Positions 9,505 through 18,225 of a DNA stretch of 33,210 nucleotides are shown here, piece by piece. Source of the DNA: Lyngbya sp. PCC 8106 (GTDB lineage Bacteria > Cyanobacteriota > Cyanobacteriia > Cyanobacteriales > Microcoleaceae); the NCBI RefSeq assembly GCF_000169095.1, contig NZ_AAVU01000060.1, positions 1-33,210 on the forward strand, written 5' to 3'. The first letter of the stretch is position 1, and each line of letters begins with the position of its first letter. The position numbers were made by a program, and so were the translations under genes. The notes below the pieces were generated by a model, which was given only the letters and a program-made list of their open reading frames with translations, was not told the DNA's origin and made no database searches.

Positions 9505-9573
9505 ACAGTGAACAGTCAACTGTTAGCCGGGAATAGTGAACAGTGACCCAGGAACAGTTAATGGTGAACAATA
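9505..9573 (+). repeat. Degenerate short tandem repeats with GTGAACAGT core
   Basis: Variants of CAGTGAACAGT recur at least four times here, spaced by CAACTGTTAGCCGGG-like and CCAGG-like interruptions. Arrays of this kind (short tandemly repeated elements) are common between genes in filamentous cyanobacteria. This one ends about 45 bases before the CruP-like start codon. Confidence 0.7.
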
Positions 9574-9619
9574 ACTACAAAATCTTCTATCCTAGTAATA
9601 GTGTATTATTCCAACATCC

Positions 9620-11182
9620 ATGTCTCTAACTGAAGAAATTCTCACTCAAATACCCGGAAACCCCCTCAACGGACTGCGAAAAGCAGACAAGATGTGGAAC
9701 TCGCTCAAAAATAATCAAGTTCCTATTCCCCAAACCGTTGAACGCAATTTTGAACCCCTCGGAACCATTGATTATGATGTGGCAATTTGTGGCGGAACAC
9801 TGGGGATTTTAATCGGGACGGCGTTGGCGTGTCGGGGTTGGCGTGTCGCGTTAATTGAACGGGGAATATTAAAAGGACGAGAACAGGAATGGAATATTTC
9901 TCGCCAGGAATTAGAAGTTTTTTTAGAGTTAAATTTACTTTCCCCTGATGAATTAAAACAAGCCATATCAACTGAATATAATCCCGCTCGTTTGAGTTTT
10001 CCTAATACACCGGATATCTGGGTTAGAGATGTTTTGAATATTGGGGTTGACCCTGTTTATTTACTTGAAACGCTCAAAACTCGTTTTTTAGAAGCCGGAG
10101 GAAAACTGTTTGAAAATACCTCCTATGAAGCCGCAACAGTTCATCCAAATGGGGTGCAAATTACCACCAAACAAGATGAATCCCAACTCCAGATTAACAC
10201 CCGATTACTGTTAGATGGAATGGGGCATTTTTCCCCAATTGTTCGACAAGCTAGACAAGGAGAAAAACCCGATGCAGTCTGTTTAGTGGTAGGAACTTGT
10301 GCAACAGGATATCCAAACAATGAAACCGGAGATATTTTCGCTTCGTTCACCGCTTTAGAAAATCAATGTCAATATTTTTGGGAAGCGTTTCCCGCCAAAG
10401 ATGGACGCACAACTTATTTATTTACCTACATAGACGCCCATCCTGAACGGTTTAGTTTAGAATTATTTTTTGAAGAATATTTACGGTTGTTACCCGAATA
10501 TCAACAGGTTGAATTGAGTAAACTAACCTTTAAACGGGCTTTATTTGGCTTTTTTCCCTGTTATAAAAATAGTCCTTTAAAAACACCTTGGGATAGAATT
10601 CTTCCGGTTGGAGACAGTAGCGCCAGTCAATCTCCTTTGAGTTTTGGTGGGTTTGGTTCAATGGTGCGTCATTTACAACGATTAACGGTTGGAATTGAAG
10701 AAGCTTTAAAAACCGAATGTCTCGATAAAAATTCGTTAACATTGTTGCAACCCTATCAACCGAGTTTATCAGTAACTTGGCTGTTTCAACGTTCAATGAG
10801 TGTGGGTGTTCATCAAACCATTAACCCCGATACCATTAATAATTTATTAGCCGCAGTGTTTCAAGAGATGGAACAATTAGGTGATGAAGTTCTCAGACCT
10901 TTTTTACAAGATGTGGTGCAGTTTTTACCCTTAGCCCAAACCTTGTTTAAAACCAGTCTTTCCCATCCTGATATTGTCTTGAAAGTCATTCCCCAAGTTG
11001 GGTTAATGCCGTTATTAGAGTGGACAGTTCACTATTTTAACTTAGCCGCTTATACGACGTTATTTTCCCTCGGGAAAAACCTAGAACCTTCGGTTAAAAA
11101 TTTATCCCCAATACAGCAATATTACTATCATCGTTGGTTAGAGGCGTGGAAATATGGTTCAGGTCAAGATTATCAAGCCTAA
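9620..11182 (+). CDS. cruP: FAD-dependent lycopene cyclase homologue, CruP-like
   Basis: A 520-residue flavoprotein of the CruA/CruP carotenoid cyclase family. The dinucleotide-binding fold is at residues about 52-83 (DYDVAICGGTLG, then VALIERG). The EWNISRQEL segment and the later GDSSASQSPLSFGGFGSM motif are characteristic of this family. The length fits CruP better than the longer CruA. CruA makes beta- or gamma-carotene from lycopene; CruP has been linked in plants and cyanobacteria to carotenoid homeostasis rather than clear cyclase activity. The gene is monocistronic and converges on psaK. Assignment to the family is firm; CruP against CruA is an inference from length. Confidence 0.75.
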   Translation: MSLTEEILTQIPGNPLNGLRKADKMWNSLKNNQVPIPQTVERNFEPLGTIDYDVAICGGTLGILIGTALACRGWRVALIERGILKGREQEWNISRQELEVFLELNLLSPDELKQAISTEYNPARLSFPNTPDIWVRDVLNIGVDPVYLLETLKTRFLEAGGKLFENTSYEAATVHPNGVQITTKQDESQLQINTRLLLDGMGHFSPIVRQARQGEKPDAVCLVVGTCATGYPNNETGDIFASFTALENQCQYFWEAFPAKDGRTTYLFTYIDAHPERFSLELFFEEYLRLLPEYQQVELSKLTFKRALFGFFPCYKNSPLKTPWDRILPVGDSSASQSPLSFGGFGSMVRHLQRLTVGIEEALKTECLDKNSLTLLQPYQPSLSVTWLFQRSMSVGVHQTINPDTINNLLAAVFQEMEQLGDEVLRPFLQDVVQFLPLAQTLFKTSLSHPDIVLKVIPQVGLMPLLEWTVHYFNLAAYTTLFSLGKNLEPSVKNLSPIQQYYYHRWLEAWKYGSGQDYQA

Positions 11183-11211
11183 AGATCAACCCAAAATCCA
11201 CTTCAAAATAA

Positions 11212-11251
11212 ACTAGGAATTGTCACCCATAGATTAGTTACAATTCCTAGT
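11212..11251 (-). terminator. Hairpin terminator between cruP and psaK
   Basis: A 12-base perfect inverted repeat (ACTAGGAATTGT at 11212-11223 and its complement at 11240-11251) with a 16-base loop. On the minus strand it is followed by TTATTTTG, so it most plausibly ends psaK transcription; the plus-strand side lacks a T run. Confidence 0.6.
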
Positions 11252-11289
11252 ATCAGCAAAAAGATGGTTAATTTTGACTTTAACTCGCT

Positions 11290-11550
11290 CTAAAGTCCGC
11301 TAACATTTGCCAATCCTAAAATCACACCTGCGCCGACAATATGGCCTAAGCAAGCTGTCCCAATTAATGCAGCTAAACTCATCCCTAAAAATGTATTCGG
11401 TGCCGGGCCAACATTGGGTTTTTGAATGACGAATTTACCAACGGCAAACATAGCAATATTGCAAATCAGCATCACAATTGCCGTGTTGGGACTCCAAGGA
11501 GTCGTAGTCACAGTATTTGCTGTTGCGGCAATTAATTCTGAATAAATCAA
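11290..11550 (-). CDS. psaK: Photosystem I reaction centre subunit X (PsaK)
   Basis: An 86-residue thylakoid membrane subunit of photosystem I, at the periphery of the complex where it binds antenna chlorophyll and can affect energy transfer. Two hydrophobic helices (about 23-42 and 58-82) flank a glycine- and proline-rich loop (VIQKPNVGPAPN). This is the PsaK/PsaG topology. The start is a TTG, supported by AAGGAG 8 bases upstream (11559-11564 on the minus strand); the frame has no suitable ATG. Confidence 0.92.
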   Translation of the reverse strand: MIYSELIAATANTVTTTPWSPNTAIVMLICNIAMFAVGKFVIQKPNVGPAPNTFLGMSLAALIGTACLGHIVGAGVILGLANVSGL

Positions 11551-11701
11551 TTGACTTTCTCCTTTGTTTTTAGCGGTTTACAAAATCGGATTAAGAATCT
11601 TTGTTTCCATTTATTATCACGAACTTGCAAACGAAAGATGTTCTTGTTGCAATCCTTAATATTTTGCCCACAAAAACGGGGTTAATGGCTAAATTCCAGC
11701 A

Positions 11702-12403
11702 TCAAGCAGGCTTTTTAACTTGAATCACCTGAAGACTACCCCCCGCACAAAGCCGTTGTCGAGGAAAATCAGACCCTTTCTCTGCCGACAAACTTGCGTC
11801 ATAGCCCACCTCAGAGAGTAACGCCATCAAATCTGTGTTCAGCAATTGCCATGCGGTTTCAGTTTCAAACACCCACAAAAATAGGGCAATTCCCGGCCAA
11901 AATAGGGGATTCTGAGGGCGATGAAAATCAACCAACGTCAATACCCCACCCGGCTTGAGAACCCGATAGACTTCCTCTAAAATTTGACGGAGTTGTACCG
12001 GATTCATTTCGTGTAAAGCCGCACTGGTATGAACCAAATCAAATTCATCATTGGCAAAGGGCATTTGTTCGGCAAAAGCTTCTACATATTCTGCCGTGGG
12101 AACATTGTGTTGGGCGCGTTTCAAAGACAATGGAGAAGCATCCAACCCCACCACATTTTGAGAACGTTGTACCAAAACGCCCGTCGCCTGTCCACTGCCA
12201 CAACATAAATCCAACACTTTGGTGTTAGGATCAATAGACAATCCTTCCAATGGCAATCGCCGAAAACGCCCTTCACCTCCCACACTCAAGGCTGCCAGAC
12301 GAGAGATAGTATCGTAAAGCCATTGATAACGGTAGCTAAGACTTCTTAAAATTGTTGCCATATCTAGATAATTGAATTTTTTTACTATCGACTTTGCCCC
12401 CAT
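11702..12403 (-). CDS. Class I SAM-dependent methyltransferase
   Basis: A 233-residue soluble methyltransferase. Motif I is VLDLCCGSGQATG, followed by VVGLDASP (acidic loop binding the SAM ribose), FDLVHTSAALHEM (motif II) and RVLKPGGVLTLVD (motif III). The overall form resembles UbiE/COQ5-type and other Methyltransf_11 enzymes, but the substrate is unknown. An alternative start at the internal Met of MATILRSLSYRYQW (residue 15) is possible and gives a more family-like N-terminus. It is divergent from hemH with only 60 bases between them, so the two promoters overlap or face each other. Confidence 0.85.
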   Translation of the reverse strand: MGAKSIVKKFNYLDMATILRSLSYRYQWLYDTISRLAALSVGGEGRFRRLPLEGLSIDPNTKVLDLCCGSGQATGVLVQRSQNVVGLDASPLSLKRAQHNVPTAEYVEAFAEQMPFANDEFDLVHTSAALHEMNPVQLRQILEEVYRVLKPGGVLTLVDFHRPQNPLFWPGIALFLWVFETETAWQLLNTDLMALLSEVGYDASLSAEKGSDFPRQRLCAGGSLQVIQVKKPA

Positions 12404-12463
12404 ATCAAGCTAATATTATTAAAATAGGTAACAAAGATTAAAAATTGGGGATCACAAACCGCT

Positions 12464-13627
12464 ATGGGACGAGTCGGAGTTTTACTGTTAAATCTGGGCG
12501 GGCCAGAGCAACTAGAAGATGTCCGCCCCTTTTTGTACAACCTATTTTCCGATCCGGAAATTATTCGTTTGCCCTTTCGTTGGTTGCAGAAACCCCTGGC
12601 TTGGTTAATCTCAACCTTGCGCTACACCAAATCTCAAGAAAATTATAAAGCGATTGGTGGAGGTTCTCCCCTACGACGGATTACCGAAGAACAGGCGGTT
12701 GCCCTTCAAGAAAGATTGACTCAAAAAGGGCATGATGTTCAAATTTATGTCGGAATGCGTTATTGGCATCCGTTCACCGAAGAAGCCCTCGTCAGAATCA
12801 AGCGAGATCAAATCGAACAACTGGTGATTTTGCCTTTGTATCCCCAATTTTCGATCAGTACCAGTGGTTCTAGCTTTAGACTCTTAGAACGACTTTGGTC
12901 TGAAGATCCGGCTCTGCAAGACATTAATTATACCGTAATTCCCTCTTGGTATGATCGACCGGGCTATCTACAGGCGATGAGTCAACTTATTGCTCAAGAA
13001 CTCGATCATTGTCAAGATTCTGAACACATTCATCTGTTTTTTAGCGCTCACGGAGTCCCGGTCAATTACGTTGAAGAAGCGGGTGATCCCTATCAGAGTG
13101 AAATCGAAAACTGTACGCAGTTGATCATGGACACTCTCAATCGTCCGAATCCCCATACTCTGGCTTATCAGAGTCGAGTTGGCCCGGTGGAGTGGCTCAA
13201 ACCTTACACAGAAGAAGCTATTCCTGAACTTGCCCAACAAGGGGTTGAAGACTTGATGGTGGTTCCCATTAGCTTCGTGTCTGAACACATCGAAACTCTC
13301 GAAGAAATCGATATGGAGTATCGCCATCTCGCTGAAGAATCGGGAATTAAGAACTTTTACCGGGTTCCTGCCCTCAATACCCATCCGGTTTTTATCGAAG
13401 ATTTAGCCGATATGGTGATTGAAGCCTTAGACTCGCCTCAAGTCAAATTTGCAGAAGTGGCTCATCCTCCGAAAAAAACTAAAATGTATCCCCAGGAACG
13501 TTGGGAATGGGGAATGACAACTGCTGCTGAAGTTTGGAATGGTCGTTTGGCGATGATTGGGATTGTGGCGGTTGTGGTTGAATTAATTACAGGTCATGGC
13601 CCTTTGCATTTAGTGGGTTTATTGTAA
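12464..13627 (+). CDS. hemH: Ferrochelatase with C-terminal CAB-like helix
   Basis: A 387-residue protoporphyrin IX ferrochelatase, the last step of heme synthesis, membrane-associated in cyanobacteria. The N-terminal GVLLLNLGGPE motif, the active-site histidine in LFFSAHGVP, and SEHIETLEEID are all intact. Residues about 343-387 form a chlorophyll-a/b-binding (CAB) motif, WNGRLAMIGIVAVVVE, joined by a linker. This extra helix is characteristic of cyanobacterial and plastid type II ferrochelatases and binds chlorophyll or carotenoid. The ATG at 12464 fits the family start; no strong ribosome binding site precedes it. Confidence 0.96.
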   Translation: MGRVGVLLLNLGGPEQLEDVRPFLYNLFSDPEIIRLPFRWLQKPLAWLISTLRYTKSQENYKAIGGGSPLRRITEEQAVALQERLTQKGHDVQIYVGMRYWHPFTEEALVRIKRDQIEQLVILPLYPQFSISTSGSSFRLLERLWSEDPALQDINYTVIPSWYDRPGYLQAMSQLIAQELDHCQDSEHIHLFFSAHGVPVNYVEEAGDPYQSEIENCTQLIMDTLNRPNPHTLAYQSRVGPVEWLKPYTEEAIPELAQQGVEDLMVVPISFVSEHIETLEEIDMEYRHLAEESGIKNFYRVPALNTHPVFIEDLADMVIEALDSPQVKFAEVAHPPKKTKMYPQERWEWGMTTAAEVWNGRLAMIGIVAVVVELITGHGPLHLVGLL

Positions 13628-13637
13628 ACACTGGGGC

Positions 13638-14231
13638 TTAATCTGGGTTACGGTTGTGACGACGAGAGTGATCGGGTTGTTTGGGTTGATTTGGGGCGGT
13701 GTACCATTGATACCATTCTTTGGAACTGCGAATAGCTAACCACAAGAGCAATAGGGCGATTAATCCCCCTTGTTGCGGTGCGTCAAAGGCAAATACCACC
13801 AGGGAAATACAGAGAATATCTTGGAAAAAAATCACCCAAATCGGTAAGCCTCGCAAACGGTAAAACCATCCCACCTGTACCAGTTGTAACACTAGCGCCA
13901 GTAAACCTCCTGTTACCCCAATTAACCCCACGAGCCACTCCGGTGCGTCAGTTGCTTGGGCGATCGCAATTCCCATAATCGCCCCGACAAACGGACTACA
14001 AACAAGCTGAATAAAGTTTAAAATTCGCTGTCCGAATAAATTTTTTGAGGCGAATAGTTCAAACAGCGACCAACTCACTAAAATACCGACCATCCACTGG
14101 GGAGAAAACCGAGACAAAAAAGGAACACGCGACCACAAATCCGTTTGCAATAAACCGATTAAAAGTAAGGGTAAAGCAATTCTCATCCCTGCTGCTGCCG
14201 ATGCAGAGAGTGCAGCTAGGAGTTCTATCAT
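13638..14231 (-). CDS. DUF4126 membrane protein
   Basis: A 197-residue integral membrane protein matching the DUF4126 family. It starts with IELLAALSASAAAGMRIALPLLLIGLL and contains four or five hydrophobic helices, with the family pattern of a glycine/alanine-rich helix after residue 85. A hydrophilic tail of charged residues (PNQPKQPDHSRRHNRNPD) ends the protein. The function is unknown. It converges with hemH, leaving a 10-base gap. Confidence 0.85.
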   Translation of the reverse strand: MIELLAALSASAAAGMRIALPLLLIGLLQTDLWSRVPFLSRFSPQWMVGILVSWSLFELFASKNLFGQRILNFIQLVCSPFVGAIMGIAIAQATDAPEWLVGLIGVTGGLLALVLQLVQVGWFYRLRGLPIWVIFFQDILCISLVVFAFDAPQQGGLIALLLLWLAIRSSKEWYQWYTAPNQPKQPDHSRRHNRNPD

Positions 14232-14609
14232 AATATTGTTTAGGTGAGTAGTGGAACAGAATTTAGGCTCAGATACAACCTTAACTTTCTAATCTTCAGA
14301 ACCCGGAATTGAATCATCATATATTCTGACCAGATAAACGAACTGACTTCGAGTTAAACCTACTCTATAGTTTGACACATTTACTCTCAGTTGGGCTACT
14401 CATATTGTCCTGAAAAATTAAAAAATATCTAAAATCTGGGTTGAAGTTTTGTCTGCTGATAAACTACACATCTGAGTTCAATTGTCAAACAATATTCTCC
14501 ACCTTTGATTCCTTAACTTTGATTGCAATTTAATAAATAGAATCAACAATCTGCAAAACTCAAAATTACCGTGATATGAGTTTAAATATCCAACTCATCC
14601 TTAATCCTT
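14232..14609. other. Gene-free region upstream of gdhA
   Basis: This 378-base AT-rich gap separates the divergent DUF4126 and gdhA genes and should hold both promoters. I saw no tRNA, no long repeat and no clear GTA-N8-TAC NtcA site on either strand. No open frame in it resembles a gene. Confidence 0.5.
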
Positions 14610-15896
14610 ATGTCTGATTCCCTATTTGCAGATGCCAGCCAAAGACTCGAACGTGCTTTGAAGTACGTCCATCTTTCCGAAGATACCACCGAACGACTAA
14701 AGTTTCCTAAATCTAGTTTAATCGTTTCCATTCCCGTTCGCATGGATAATGGTTCACTGAAAATTTTTCAAGGCTATCGAGTGCGGTATGACGACACCAG
14801 AGGGCCGACTAAAGGAGGGGTGAGATACTATAGATCTGTCTCCCTCGATGAAGTCACCTCTTTAGCCTTTTGGATGACCTTTAAATGTGCTGTTTTAAAC
14901 TTACCTTTTGGGGGGGCAAAAGGCGGAATTACGATTAATCCCAAAGAACTTTCAAAACTAGAATTAGAACGTTTAAGTCGTGGATATGTCGATGCGATCG
15001 CCGATTTTATTGGCCCTGATATTGACATTCCCGCCCCCGATGTTTACACAAATCCCATGATTATGGGGTGGATGATGGATCAATATAGCATTATTCGTCG
15101 TCAACTTTGTAACGGAGTCGTTACAGGTAAACCCATCGCATTAGGTGGAAGTTTAGGGCGAGATACGGCGACTGCAATGGGTGCTTTTTTTGTCATAGAA
15201 ATCATTCTGGCAAAATTAAGTCAATTCCCCGCTAATACAACCGTTGCGGTTCAAGGATTTGGAAATGCAGGTGCAACTATTGCCCAACTCCTCGCCCAAG
15301 CAGGTTATAAAGTCGTAGCAGTGAGTGATTCTCAAGGCGGAATTTATGCTAAAAATGGCTTAGATATTCCCAGTGTCCGACAGTTTAAAGAATCAAACAA
15401 AAGCGTGAAAGCGGTTTACTGTGAAGGAACAGTTTGTAATATTGTTGAACATGATGTGATTAGCAATGAAGAACTGTTAACCCTCGATGTCGATGTTCTA
15501 ATTCCCGCTGCTTTAGAAAATCAAATTACCGCAGAAAATGCTAAAGATATCAAAGCAAAATATATTTTTGAAGTCGCCAATGGCCCCACAACTTCCGAAG
15601 CCGATCAGATTTTAGAAGCACGGGGAATTCAGGTGATACCTGATATTTTAGTCAATGCTGGAGGCGTAACAGTCAGTTATTTTGAATGGGTACAAAACCG
15701 CAGTGGATTTTATTGGACTCTCGTAGAAGTTAATCATCGTCTCAAAGAAAAAATGATAGCTGAAACTGAAGAAATTTGGCGACTTTCTCAAGGGCTTGGC
15801 ATTTCCATGCGAACGGCAGCCTATGTTCATGGTTTAAATCGGTTGGGAGAAGCGATTAATGCCAAAGGAACCCGAGATTTTTATGTCAAGAACTAA
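14610..15896 (+). CDS. gdhA: Glu/Leu/Phe/Val family dehydrogenase, probably glutamate dehydrogenase
   Basis: A 428-residue amino-acid dehydrogenase, cytosolic and hexameric in the family. The catalytic substrate-binding region has TKGGVRYY and LPFGGAKGGI (the lysines bind glutamate and 2-oxoglutarate), followed by GPDIDIPAPDVYTNPMIM. The nucleotide-binding fold carries VAVQGFGNAGATIA near residues 210-225. The length and motifs match the glutamate dehydrogenase of cyanobacteria rather than leucine dehydrogenase, which is shorter. It interconverts glutamate with 2-oxoglutarate and ammonium. Its stop lies 7 bases from the end of the convergent ChaN-like gene. Confidence 0.88.
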   Translation: MSDSLFADASQRLERALKYVHLSEDTTERLKFPKSSLIVSIPVRMDNGSLKIFQGYRVRYDDTRGPTKGGVRYYRSVSLDEVTSLAFWMTFKCAVLNLPFGGAKGGITINPKELSKLELERLSRGYVDAIADFIGPDIDIPAPDVYTNPMIMGWMMDQYSIIRRQLCNGVVTGKPIALGGSLGRDTATAMGAFFVIEIILAKLSQFPANTTVAVQGFGNAGATIAQLLAQAGYKVVAVSDSQGGIYAKNGLDIPSVRQFKESNKSVKAVYCEGTVCNIVEHDVISNEELLTLDVDVLIPAALENQITAENAKDIKAKYIFEVANGPTTSEADQILEARGIQVIPDILVNAGGVTVSYFEWVQNRSGFYWTLVEVNHRLKEKMIAETEEIWRLSQGLGISMRTAAYVHGLNRLGEAINAKGTRDFYVKN

Positions 15897-15903
15897 CTTG
15901 ATT

Positions 15904-16812
15904 TTACTTTAATTCCACGCGCCAAATATAATCAGAAATTGGGATTTTGCTCTCAACAAATTCTTCTGTTTTTGGAGCAAATATCACTGAACGCTGAACT
16001 AAATTGCGATTATTCAACCGCCGTTCCACTCGACTGGGAATTCCATAGTTGTAGATAATATGACCCTTCCCCGCCAAGACAATGACTTGAGATGTGGGAT
16101 GATTCTGAATATATTCAGCAATTGTTTCTGCCATCGTTTCATCCCAAAGCACTTGAGCCGAAAAGAAGTTTTCAAAAGCGGTACTATTGCCTTGTCCTTG
16201 ATGATATTTTTGATAAATATCTTGGATCATTTGCCGATATTCAGCGTTGTCAGTGCGAATTTCGCTCAGAGGAGGAATATAGGTTTTGTCTTCGGTTGTT
16301 AGACTTTCTAAGCCACTTTTTCCAACTTTTCGAGTCACTTCACTGGGAGTATTTAAAGCTAAAACGGGAATTTTATTTTGCCGCGCAAATCTTAAAATTT
16401 CTGCATAATTTTCCCAGGGAAAACCCCAACGTTGCAAATATTCGCTTTGATCAATTAACTCCGCTTCGCTGATTTTTCCAGCAATGTATTGATCTACAAC
16501 TCCTTGATAGGGACGCTGAAACATTTCCAGAGCAATAACCAGTTGAGGGTTTTTGAGGTATAATTGTTTAATAATCTGAAGTTGGGCTTGATGATCCTGA
16601 GGTTGATTGTGAGTTTCTCCTAAGTACACCACGTTTGCCCTTTCAAGATTTTGCAAAATATTTTGTTGAGCAGAAGTTACAGCGTATAAGCTAGAAGAAT
16701 CAAAAGTATACAGATGATGAGAATATTCAGCCCCTACGGGTGGTGTACACAAAAAAAATAATCCAAGTGACCAGGTGAAAAATTTAGCGACTGCAACTTT
16801 ATTCATTTTCAT
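15904..16812 (-). CDS. ChaN-family (heme-binding, PF04187-type) exported protein
   Basis: A 302-residue protein with an N-terminal signal peptide (hydrophobic core around residues 9-27, VAKFFTWSLGLFFLCTPPVGA). The mature part has the ChaN signature YLGETHNQPQDHQAQL, LEMFQRPYQGVVDQYI and a closing VIVLAGKGHI with GIPSRV. ChaN proteins bind heme dimers and occur at the cell surface; in cyanobacteria the exact role is not settled. There is no lipobox cysteine in the right position (a Cys is in the hydrophobic core), so it is probably periplasmic. Start Met pairs at 16812 and 16806 are equally good. Confidence 0.85.
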   Translation of the reverse strand: MKMNKVAVAKFFTWSLGLFFLCTPPVGAEYSHHLYTFDSSSLYAVTSAQQNILQNLERANVVYLGETHNQPQDHQAQLQIIKQLYLKNPQLVIALEMFQRPYQGVVDQYIAGKISEAELIDQSEYLQRWGFPWENYAEILRFARQNKIPVLALNTPSEVTRKVGKSGLESLTTEDKTYIPPLSEIRTDNAEYRQMIQDIYQKYHQGQGNSTAFENFFSAQVLWDETMAETIAEYIQNHPTSQVIVLAGKGHIIYNYGIPSRVERRLNNRNLVQRSVIFAPKTEEFVESKIPISDYIWRVELK

Positions 16813-17079
16813 TGATTTTCAGAGAACTCAACGCTAGAAATGCTAAACTTACAAAAAAACCTAGCTTTATTAACCATCAAAGATTACATTTTGTCAAAAA
16901 TTTTGCTTTTCAGCTCAACAGTCCTGATCAGAGAGATATTACCTAAATCTCTATTGGGTAAAGGTTTGATCAAATAGTATACGCATCTCTTGACAATCGG
17001 GATTTGTGATGGAAATCTTTTTTATGAATGATGTGATCACCAAAATTTCTGAGCGAAACTTAAATCAGATTTTTAGTCA

Positions 17080-17694
17080 TTAACCCCACACCCGACGTAA
17101 ATTCAACACAAAACCTGGTAAGACTTCCTCACCAGATAACTCAGTTGGATTTGACAAAACTTCTACTTCTAAACCGACTCGATACACTTCTACTGTTCGA
17201 TTTTGGGGATCGATTAACCAACCTAATCTCGCCCCATTATTTATGTACTCTTGCATTTTTTCTTGTAAAGATTTGAGAGTATCAGAACTTGAACGCAACT
17301 CCACCACAAAATCTGGGCAAATATTAGCAAAGGTTCCCTTTTGTTCTTCCGTGAGTGCATCCCAACGTTCTTGACTAATCCAAGCCGCATCAGGAGAACG
17401 AATCGCACCATTGAGTAAATTGAACCCAGTTGAACAGTCAAATGCTTTACCCAAATTACCATTCTCATAATACCAATGATCCAATTGCCCAATAATACTG
17501 CGGTTGCGTTCTCCAGTTTCCCAGCCTGTCGGTGGATTCACAATTAACTCTCCAAGTGAGGTTCTCTCTAGTTGTAATTCTCGATTACTAGCGGCTAAGA
17601 CTGCAAACTGTTCTGGAGTAACATAAAGCTTCAGAGTTTTTGGTAAATTCAGTAACAAGGTTTCGGTTTCTGATTGTGCAGGTGTTTGTACCAT
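17080..17694 (-). CDS. Uma2-family (DUF820) PD-(D/E)XK endonuclease-like protein
   Basis: A 204-residue Uma2-family protein, multicopy in cyanobacteria, with a PD-(D/E)XK fold. Key motifs are IRSPDAAWIS (D of the active site), ICPDFVVELRSSSD (E-x-R in place of the usual ExK) and LGWLIDPQNRTVEVYR. The family name suggests a restriction-like enzyme but no function has been proven. The ATG at 17694 is preceded by AGGAG with normal spacing, so it is preferred to the in-frame ATG at 17712. Confidence 0.88.
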   Translation of the reverse strand: MVQTPAQSETETLLLNLPKTLKLYVTPEQFAVLAASNRELQLERTSLGELIVNPPTGWETGERNRSIIGQLDHWYYENGNLGKAFDCSTGFNLLNGAIRSPDAAWISQERWDALTEEQKGTFANICPDFVVELRSSSDTLKSLQEKMQEYINNGARLGWLIDPQNRTVEVYRVGLEVEVLSNPTELSGEEVLPGFVLNLRRVWG

Positions 17695-17712
17695 TTTGAC
17701 CTCTCCTATCAT

Positions 17713-18225
17713 AGAGATTGGCTAGTTAGATTTTAGCCGATAGACCTGACGGCACGCTACACGTTATATTAGTTGCAGGAGGCATACGCCCTCTCCAAAT
17801 TTTGCCCTACTTATCCAACTGTGATCGCACTCCTACGGTATTTTCATTAACTCAACGTCAAATATTCAATTCGGTCTTGGTATTCTTTTTTCCCAAACAT
17901 AAACTAAATTTGAACAGTCCTGCACTCAACTCCACACTCAGTTAACAAAATCTTATGCTCAACGACAGGAAAAAGCGGAAGCATTAGAAACATTTTTGAT
18001 AATTTTTGATAATTTTTAATGATTTAAAACTCATACTAAATATTCTCAGGATACCTGAATTATATCAGGTTTTGATACACGATTATGCTAACTTTTATTG
18101 ACGTTCAATAGTTCTGTAATCTAACAGATAGGTAGAATAAAGATGCCTCACAATAATCTTAAATTAATCTGGTATTTAGATTTATATCTTCAGGTTTAAA
18201 TATTTATAAATCTCTGGTCAAAAGC
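17713..18225. other. Gene-free, degraded intergenic stretch
   Basis: A 513-base region of low complexity. A short plus-strand frame (17903-18019) reads SYAQRQEKAEALETFL in its middle, reminiscent of the charged C-terminal tail of Uma2-type proteins, so this may be gene wreckage. A tandem TTTTTGATAA repeat lies at about 17993-18018. No intact gene, RNA or terminator was recognised. Confidence 0.35.

Noticed and set aside
12968..13384. 138-codon minus-strand frame within hemH
   Set aside because: It lies wholly within the conserved ferrochelatase sequence on the opposite strand; no support for coding.
14232..14609. NtcA box upstream of gdhA
   Set aside because: No GTA-N8-TAC match was found on inspection.
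17009..17083. A 24-codon frame after a TTGACA box
   Set aside because: No ribosome binding site, no good -10 and no resemblance to a known short protein; it also runs into the end of the convergent Uma2 gene.
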